Assembly: GCF_037975245.1 (NCBI RefSeq)
Contig: NC_092580.1
Location: 7,664,501 to 7,728,500, forward strand
Length of the DNA stretch: 64,000 nucleotides
Direction: 5' to 3'
Source of the DNA: Apostichopus japonicus
Lineage: Eukaryota > Echinodermata > Holothuroidea > Aspidochirotida > Stichopodidae
In this document: one piece after another, positions 58,701-64,000 of the stretch
How the letters are laid out: each line of letters starts with the position of its first letter
Numbering within the stretch: position 1 is the stretch's first letter
Program-made: the position numbers and the translations under genes
Notes under the pieces: generated by a model
Told to the model about the DNA's origin: nothing
Seen by the model: only the letters and a program-made list of their open reading frames with translations
The model's database searches: none

Positions 58701-61488
58701 AATAAATCGTCCTCTTCTTTAAAGGAATCAGTTCTTGAGGAGAAATTCTGTGAAGGAAAAAACGATCATCTACCTAAAGAGAAGAGGAGGCAAAAATATT
58801 TATGTTTACAAAATGTTTCGCTATATTTGATAGTTTAATCTCTTCAATTAATGAAATTCAGTATATTCGGAGTTAGCTTCGGAGAAAAGTTGTACGAAGA
58901 AACGCAATTTGTTTTGATGGAGGGTACGGGAAAGGGGGGGGGGGAGAGGGGTCGTTATTTCCACCGTAAAAGAATACAGGTCAGTGTTCATCGTGTTTTC
59001 AACGACTGCTCGGTTTCCACGTTCTTCGTATGTAGTTAACAATCGATAATGAAAAATTTACATAATTTTTTTTGCTTTACCAATTGACAATGAAAATCAG
59101 CGCAAGATGAAATAATGAGATAAAAAGATTTCTTTGAGAAATTCACTCCACGTGTAACAGAGTAATTGCCCATGTTGTATAAATATTAAGTATAACAAAA
59201 TTCTAATTCTGTCTTAGCTTGTCGCAACTTGGTTTCATCGTTCGCACGTACCGTGATGCTCCCGTCAGGCGAGCCTTGTTCTACGTCATACGCCACCGTC
59301 ACGTAGCCGTTCAGTCCCTCCAGGGATTCTCGGCGCTGTTGTCGGGCAGACGCCTCGAACCGGACAGATTTACTCGATGAACCTTGCGAAGTGGTGGTGG
59401 GCCGTTCTTTAAAAAGGCTATCCAGATCTGCGGACTCCCACAAAGATTCGATAAATGTCAGCTCACGATGATCATCCACATTGACTTCTACTTGTACATT
59501 TTCCGCCAACTATTGGAGAAAAAAATGTCACGTGACAGATAAAGAAATGTTACCACGTGGTTCGAACACCCTGCAGTCTTTATAATCATGCCAAATTGTA
59601 TGTATTATTTCAAGTTCACTCTTGAACCTGAACAGTGCTTATACTGCCCGTTTTCATTTCTGAGATGTTATTTTCATAAATCCCCCCCACCCCCTCCCCC
59701 CACACCTCCCTTACTTACAGGTAACCTACTGAACGAACAACCCTAATTAACATATCAAAAGGATCAACACAATCAAACTTGTTATAACCTAGTAAAATAC
59801 TAATATTTCATTAGAGTTATACAGTAAAAATCTCTAGTATACGTATCTCATCCATAAGATCTACTACATGGTATCACAGAGAAGCGCTCAACTATAGAAC
59901 AGAAGACACAAATTAAAAACAATCCGCACTACCGTCCCACATTAAAATGCATATCCCACCTGGCCTGGGTCGAGGTATACTCTGAGTATGTATTCTCCAT
60001 TCATTCGTCTGAGCAGTTCTTGGTAATTCAGTCGAACAATACCGGCTGATTCTGCTGGAACAGTTAGGATAACACTAAAGGTACGAGCTTCAACACCTCT
60101 GCAAAGTTAAAAGTATAACGAACCAACGTGTTGTAATCCTTAGCATCCTTATGTAGACTAACTACGCTAACTACGTTACGGGATTGAAAGGGGTGTGTGT
60201 GTGTGGGGGGGGGGGGTGTGGGGCTCACCTATATCCGACAAACTATTGTGCACCAAATATAAGTGGATTTCATAGACAATAGATGAAAGCTTAAAGCTGA
60301 AAGGAAAGAATAAAATAAATAGGTTGTATTTGAATAGTTCTAAGGTTGGACGTAAAATATCTTCGTCTTGCTGTTTGTATATATGTGGGACTTGCCACGC
60401 GATATTGGGATCCACGGGAAATTGTTATAAAGAGTATATCAATTTACTGGTCCGTTAATAAAGTAGTACAAAAAATTAATCATCATTTCTTGCAAAATCT
60501 GAATATTTATAAGTGGTTGTTTCATACTCCCGGCTATTCAAATCCATTTTTATACTTCATTACATAATTAACAGAGGTAACATTCTCACATCCATGCACG
60601 TGTAATATATATATATATACAAGTACAATCATACATTTACACATAATCATAGTATATGCATATAACATATATGTAGCAATCCATATATTATACGTATTAT
60701 TCATACATACATACATACACACACACACACATACACGCATACATACATCGACGATACATATTGATACCTTCATAACATGAGGACCATTCATTCATTCATT
60801 CATTCACTCATACATGCATAACATATAGCAATACATACCTGTTAGCATATTCATGAATAATTCCATTCCATTCCATTCATGAATAATTACATAATATACG
60901 TTATTATGATACATACATTGATTATATTCACAAGTAATAGGTTTTGTTTGAATATAACAAAATGTAAGACTTACTGTGCTGGAATCTCAAAATCAAATAT
61001 CTTCGAAGCATCTTCCCTCGAGAAATATTTTCCTGGTCCATAAATGTCGCTGAATAGAAAGAAAATATTTGTCTTTACTTTAAGTTTATTGTTTGATATT
61101 AATGGAGAGTGGGGTGGGAATAGGGTGGGAAGGTGGGCTAGAGGAGGGTTTAGTTTTTGATTGTCAGAGGATCCGTCTAAATACATTAGTTAATAAGAAG
61201 AAAGTTTTAATAGCATTCCTTGTCAGCTATTCTTTCTTTTATTCCAGACGCCAGAGGTTTGTAAGACTCAGCAAGTATAGTTATGTTAAAAATCACTGAT
61301 AATATACATCTATGACGTCATGATTATTGTCACGGAAAAGGGTTTGAATATGGTAATAAGTGACCAGAGAGGACTGGGGGTGGGGTATTTTCATTGAAAA
61401 ATGGGTTCATTTTGAAGAAAAAACGTCTCAGTCATATTACATTCCTTGCTGAGGTATCAGGCTTGACGTTTGCTTCATTATGTACAAT

Positions 61489-61530
<42 letters not shown>

Positions 61531-61600
61531 CATTTTTCAATAATAGTCGTATGAGTTTACAAATCTGGTGAAGTGTCAATATATATATATATATATATAT

Positions 61601-61646
<46 letters not shown>

Positions 61647-62339
61647 TTTTTCAATATCATTTTTCAATAATAGTCGTATGAGTCTACAAATCTGGTGTAG
61701 TGTCACTATATATGGAGACCGCGAGGGTTTCATACTGGTTATAAACATACTTATCAATAAATATCGAGTACACATAGAGATTTGTACTCGGGCCTTTTGG
61801 AAATCTATAATGTACATTACTAGTGCAAGATTTGAGTACTCGTACTAGAGCTTACGTCATTGTACTCGTATTCGTAATCGAATCCAAGAACAATTCTACA
61901 GTTGTACTCTAACCCATGCATGTCGTTACAATCGTACTCATGGCATTGTACCCTTACGCACGCTATTGTGATCATACTCATGATGTTGTACTACAGTACC
62001 TCTGTTGTTGCAATCGTATTCATGACATTATACTCTTATACTCATTGATTTTGTACTCTTACTCATGAGTTTGTACTCGGAACTCATGATGTTGTGATCA
62101 TACTCATGCTGTTGTACTCGTACCTCTGTTGTTTATGGTTATGTTATGGTTTAAGATTATACTTACACAGTATAGTTGACAATTAAAGCTTCCGCTGGCA
62201 TAAGCAGGTTAAATTCCGCAACTTGGTCCTGCCCTCCGTCATTGATAATGGTAATGGTCATAACAGTGTCCGCAAATCCAGAAGAGACATCGGACTGCAC
62301 GTCAATAGACTGGATGTAAGGATTTCCTAAATAGATTTC
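52494..62339 (-). CDS. Inter-alpha-trypsin inhibitor heavy chain-like protein (5' incomplete)
   Basis: Ten exons (minus strand, 5' to 3'): 62167-62339, 60975-61049, 59960-60098, 59252-59509, 58488-58773, 57402-57922, 56290-56494, 55680-55793, 53665-54024, 52494-52729. Every boundary is GT/AG and in phase, giving 788 residues and TAA. Domain order is VIT (1-129), linker (130-215), VWA (about 238-420), a helical segment (485-552) and the ITI heavy-chain C-terminal domain (553-788). Vertebrate heavy chains are secreted, cleaved after Asp of D-P-H, and ester-linked to chondroitin sulfate of bikunin or transferred to hyaluronan. D556-P557-H558 is present. The first exon enters in phase 0, so a signal-peptide exon is missing; none could be recognised between 62340 and 64000. 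Vertebrate precursors run to about 900 residues; this one is shorter even allowing for the missing exon. Confidence 0.9.
52984..53526. mobile_element. piggyBac-like MITE with TTAA duplication
   Basis: Termini AGGATGGTTCAGGTGTC and, inverted, AGGATTAGTTCAGGTGTC are bordered by TTAA on both sides (52980-52983 and 53527-53530). The inverted similarity goes on for about 65 bp (ATCTT.TATGAAAGAG). No coding sequence. It lies in the last ITIH intron. Confidence 0.8.
53665..54024 (-). CDS. ITI heavy-chain C-terminal domain, exon I
   Basis: 120 residues, phase 1 to 1, opening GITVNGEMVEKF (ITIH consensus G-I-T-V-N-G-Q) and ending VNGIIG. A beta-rich stretch with single Cys residues (GTCKV, VSCPDG) follows family spacing. 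Confidence 0.85.
54565..55376. repeat. 17-bp minisatellite (CTTGTTACTGTTCATAG)n
   Basis: Around 800 bp with some 45-48 copies of a 17-bp unit and variants TAATAAC, TAATATC and a 14-bp short form. It fills most of the intron between ITIH exons H and I. Confidence 0.95.
55680..55793 (-). CDS. ITIH D-P-H cleavage/linkage exon H
   Basis: Starts AAGDPHIVIRDPNSDMKICF and continues FDIHGPEGLVVNLVEDPVLG. D-P-H lies at 55777-55785. In vertebrate heavy chains the bond after this Asp is cut and the Asp alpha-carboxyl is esterified to chondroitin sulfate or hyaluronan. The CFDIxG and VxxVxDPxxG motifs are typical of the ITI C-terminal domain. Phase 1 to 1. Confidence 0.9.
56290..56494 (-). CDS. ITIH helical segment, exon G, with RGD
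   Basis: Residues 485-552: VERAVTDFAERAYKFLTL matches the E-R-L-W-A-Y-L-T-I segment of ITIH, and FKFVLDQKALPP matches Y-S-F-V-T-P-L-T. It ends in AIGGRGDT, putting an RGD (56294-56302) five residues before the D-P-H motif. Phase 0 to 1. Confidence 0.8.
57402..58773 (-). CDS. ITIH VWA domain, exons E-F
   Basis: Exons 58488-58773 (0 to 1) and 57402-57922 (1 to 0). The MIDAS first motif D-x-S-x-S is intact as DSSTS (58681-58695, residues 242-246). The strand that normally ends in T-D-G reads VLFTNG, with Asn340 in place of Asp, and the G-G-T position reads GGE. The remainder has VLHVIGIGAEL and a LAGNNNGEYRLI segment as in ITIH. The region after VWA includes SGDIQGGPFELEL. Confidence 0.88.
59252..59509 (-). 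CDS. ITIH post-VIT linker, exon D
   Basis: 86 residues, phase 0 at both ends, starting LAENVQVEVNV and ending GSPDGSIT. The donor is ACG/GTACGT; open frame continues past it but the next exon (VDDRFFLHRISPQEL) restores the ITIH order G-G-S-I-x ... Y-F-V-H-x-F-A-P. The middle is Ser/Thr/Gln-rich. Confidence 0.8.
59960..62339 (-). CDS. ITIH VIT domain, exons A-C
   Basis: Exons 62167-62339 (0 to 2), 60975-61049 (2 to 2) and 59960-60098 (2 to 0). Key motifs are SIDVQSDVSSGFADTVMTI, FNLLMPAEA and IVRLNYQELLRR...GEYILRV, the last aligning with the VIT T-F-E-L-x-Y-E-E-L-L. The middle exon is only 75 bp and reads YGPGKYFSREDASKIFDFEI; it lacks the Lys/Ala-rich A-x-x-x-Y-E-x-A segment of vertebrate VIT domains. 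Confidence 0.83.
60600..60900. repeat. Mixed ATAC/AC/ATTC microsatellites
   Basis: Includes TA at 60606-60620, (ATAC)n and (AC)n near 60.70-60.73 kb, (ATTC)n near 60.78-60.81 kb and a short CCATT repeat near 60.86 kb, in the intron between exons B and C. Confidence 0.8.
61488..61700. repeat. Duplicated (TA)n plus flank
   Basis: Two (TA)n tracts, each followed by TCATTTTTCAATAATAGTCG and a shared ACAAATCTGGTG stretch, indicate a tandem duplication of a unit of about 120 bp. Confidence 0.85.
61786..62126. repeat. Degenerate GTACTCGTACTCATGATGTT repeat
   Basis: About 340 bp of imperfect copies built on GTTGTACTCGTACTCATGAT, ending 40 bp from ITIH exon A. Confidence 0.75.
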
Positions 62340-64000
62340 CTAATAAAAAAGAAAGATAATTAAGGTGTGACTAACCCTTAACAGCGCCCTTAATTTTCAA
62401 AAAATAAGTTGTGCTTATTTGACAGTTCAAAGTGTCCTCTATCCGAAAATATATAGTTTGAACCCAGAATCACTGTAAATGTTACCCTAATCAGCCTTTG
62501 AAAAATATTTTTCATGTTTGTTTACTGCCGTTGCCATGGAAACGGAATCCAATTTTTGCTGAAAATCTGCAATTAATATGTTTCAATGTTTTTCGATTAC
62601 TGTCTGGTTTTAGGGTTAAACTATTTCAACAAAATAGTATATTACAGTTTAGATGGAAAGGTATATTTTGATGTATTTTTGGAAGGTAAGTTTGAACAAG
62701 CCGGACAGTAATATTCACGCGTATACCCGAATAGCCGGACAGTAATTTCTAGCTGAGAGATCTCTGTGGTCGACTGCCCCTAATTTGTAATATATCTTTA
62801 TTTGATCCAATTAAGAAAAAATATGATTCAATAAATTTAATGTAATAATTTTAGCGAAACTTTTAAGTTTGTTGTCTAAGTTTATATTTATTCCCAATGA
62901 GAACCCCCCCCTCAGGGGACACGTAGATGGTCTGCGCCCTATGGGAAGACCCCCAGGGGACACGTATATGTGGTGCACTGAAGTGCGCCAGTAGGGATCG
63001 TTTGAATTATGCACACTTTGGTGTGTGCAGGGTGTGAACAAGAGACCAATATGAGGGGGCGTTGGCCTCAAACAAGCAATTAAACCTTCAACTTTAACTT
63101 TTTGACATTATATAAATGAAAGAAATGAATAATAAATGCACTAAAGAAATGAATAATAAATGCACTAAAGAAAATAACATTATAAAAAACGTGTAGTAAT
63201 CAACGGTATATTTTCTGTTGATCAAACTTGTTGCATTTGTAGGAATACACCGACGTTTTCCAACCCATAGGATTCATATTCGGATAAATAACTCGAAAAG
63301 AGTTTTGTACGAGAGATACACATTTTGATTTTTTTGTTCCTCGTATGTACGGATATACATCCTAAAAACTGTCAAATTCAATCGTTAATATTGAATACAT
63401 TTGTGTTGTAAATGAATAATAGACTGTCATGCCAGCAAGTTTTGCGGTATTGTTCCGTCTGAAATACATCAATGTATATAAATATAAAAGTGATTAACTC
63501 ATTGTTAATTAGCTGATAGCTAATTAAACTGAAACTTTGATCGAATCCGTTCACCATACTTTAGTTTTCATGTTTTTCATCTTTAAGATATTTTCAATTT
63601 CTGGATTGCTCTCTTATACAGCAGATTTAATTATGACGTCATCAAACTTGTCTAGGCCTAATCATTATAGACTCGCCCAATGGTTGACATAGTCCAAAAA
63701 AAATGTCACAAAATTATTATTATTATTATTATTATGAGGTAATTTAATCTATCACTTATATTCAATCAATCAATAAAAGCACGGTTTTATGTTAATTTCC
63801 AATGGAAAACAGTGATATCTCATTTTCCATGCATTCGTTAAATCTAACGGAAACAAAGATATTCTAAGTGTTATTCATTTTGTTTTAGTAATATCTGGAA
63901 CTTTAATCACTCATCAATAATAACATTTGCAGTTACATATTATGGTTTCTGGCCTAACTTCCTCTTGCCTCGAACCATCTATCTTACATACACTAAGTTA
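62340..64000. other. Upstream sequence of the ITIH gene; signal-peptide exon not found
   Basis: No minus-strand ATG followed by a hydrophobic core and a phase-0 donor could be supported. A donor-like GTAAGA lies at the extreme end (about 63982-63987) but the exon would run off the window. A short (ATT)n tract sits near 63716. Confidence 0.5.

Noticed and set aside
59186-59251. Extension of ITIH exon D past 59252 in open frame
   Set aside because: The GTACGT donor at this point joins in phase to the next exon and restores the ITIH motif order; the extension has no family match.

Overview
The window is animal nuclear DNA: AT-rich, intron-rich and full of simple repeats and small DNA transposons. 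No long single-exon gene is present. I built three multi-exon genes by linking GT/AG splice sites with matching phases. In all three the summed coding length is a whole number of codons. Nephronectin-like and thrombospondin-like EGF repeats together with an inter-alpha-trypsin-inhibitor heavy chain (ITIH) carrying its C-terminal domain point to a deuterostome. A marine invertebrate, perhaps an echinoderm, fits best, but the sequence alone does not prove it.

Layout. 1-9805: no recognisable coding sequence; it holds G-rich and TA repeats and a clear non-autonomous hAT element. 9806-30809 (+): a 21-exon extracellular-matrix gene of 1,092 codons, lacking only its upstream signal-peptide exon. In order it encodes a nephronectin/EGFL6-like N-terminus, four nephronectin-type EGF modules, an alternating array of thrombospondin-type and Ca-binding EGF modules, a region like the FAM171 ectodomain with an RGD micro-exon inside it, and a C-terminal sushi/CCP-like module. 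30832-38353: intergenic, with several small transposons, two of them nested. 38354-47693 (-): a complete 8-exon gene for a 460-residue secreted protein. It starts like an ITIH (signal peptide, VIT domain, post-VIT linker), has no VWA domain, and ends in a mucin-like acidic Ser-rich region and a short cationic amphipathic tail. 47694-52493: intergenic, with tandem repeats, a hAT element and one orphan plus-strand exon candidate. 52494-62339 (-): an ITIH gene (10 exons, 788 codons) with VIT, VWA and ITI heavy-chain C-terminal domains and the D-P-H linkage motif; its signal-peptide exon was not found. 62340-64000: no coding sequence recognised.

The two minus-strand genes lie in tandem and share identical intron phases through the VIT domain and linker (0-2, 2-2, 2-0, 0-0), so they are very probably a local duplication. 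One copy kept the canonical ITIH layout and the other replaced everything after the linker. All three products are predicted to be secreted and to act at the cell surface or in extracellular matrix. Two carry RGD and one carries a likely glycosaminoglycan attachment cluster. The most unusual content is the four-part fusion in the plus-strand gene, the VWA-less ITIH paralogue with its cationic helix, and a 1.7-kb foldback element built on a 72-bp unit rich in the palindrome ACCGCGGT.
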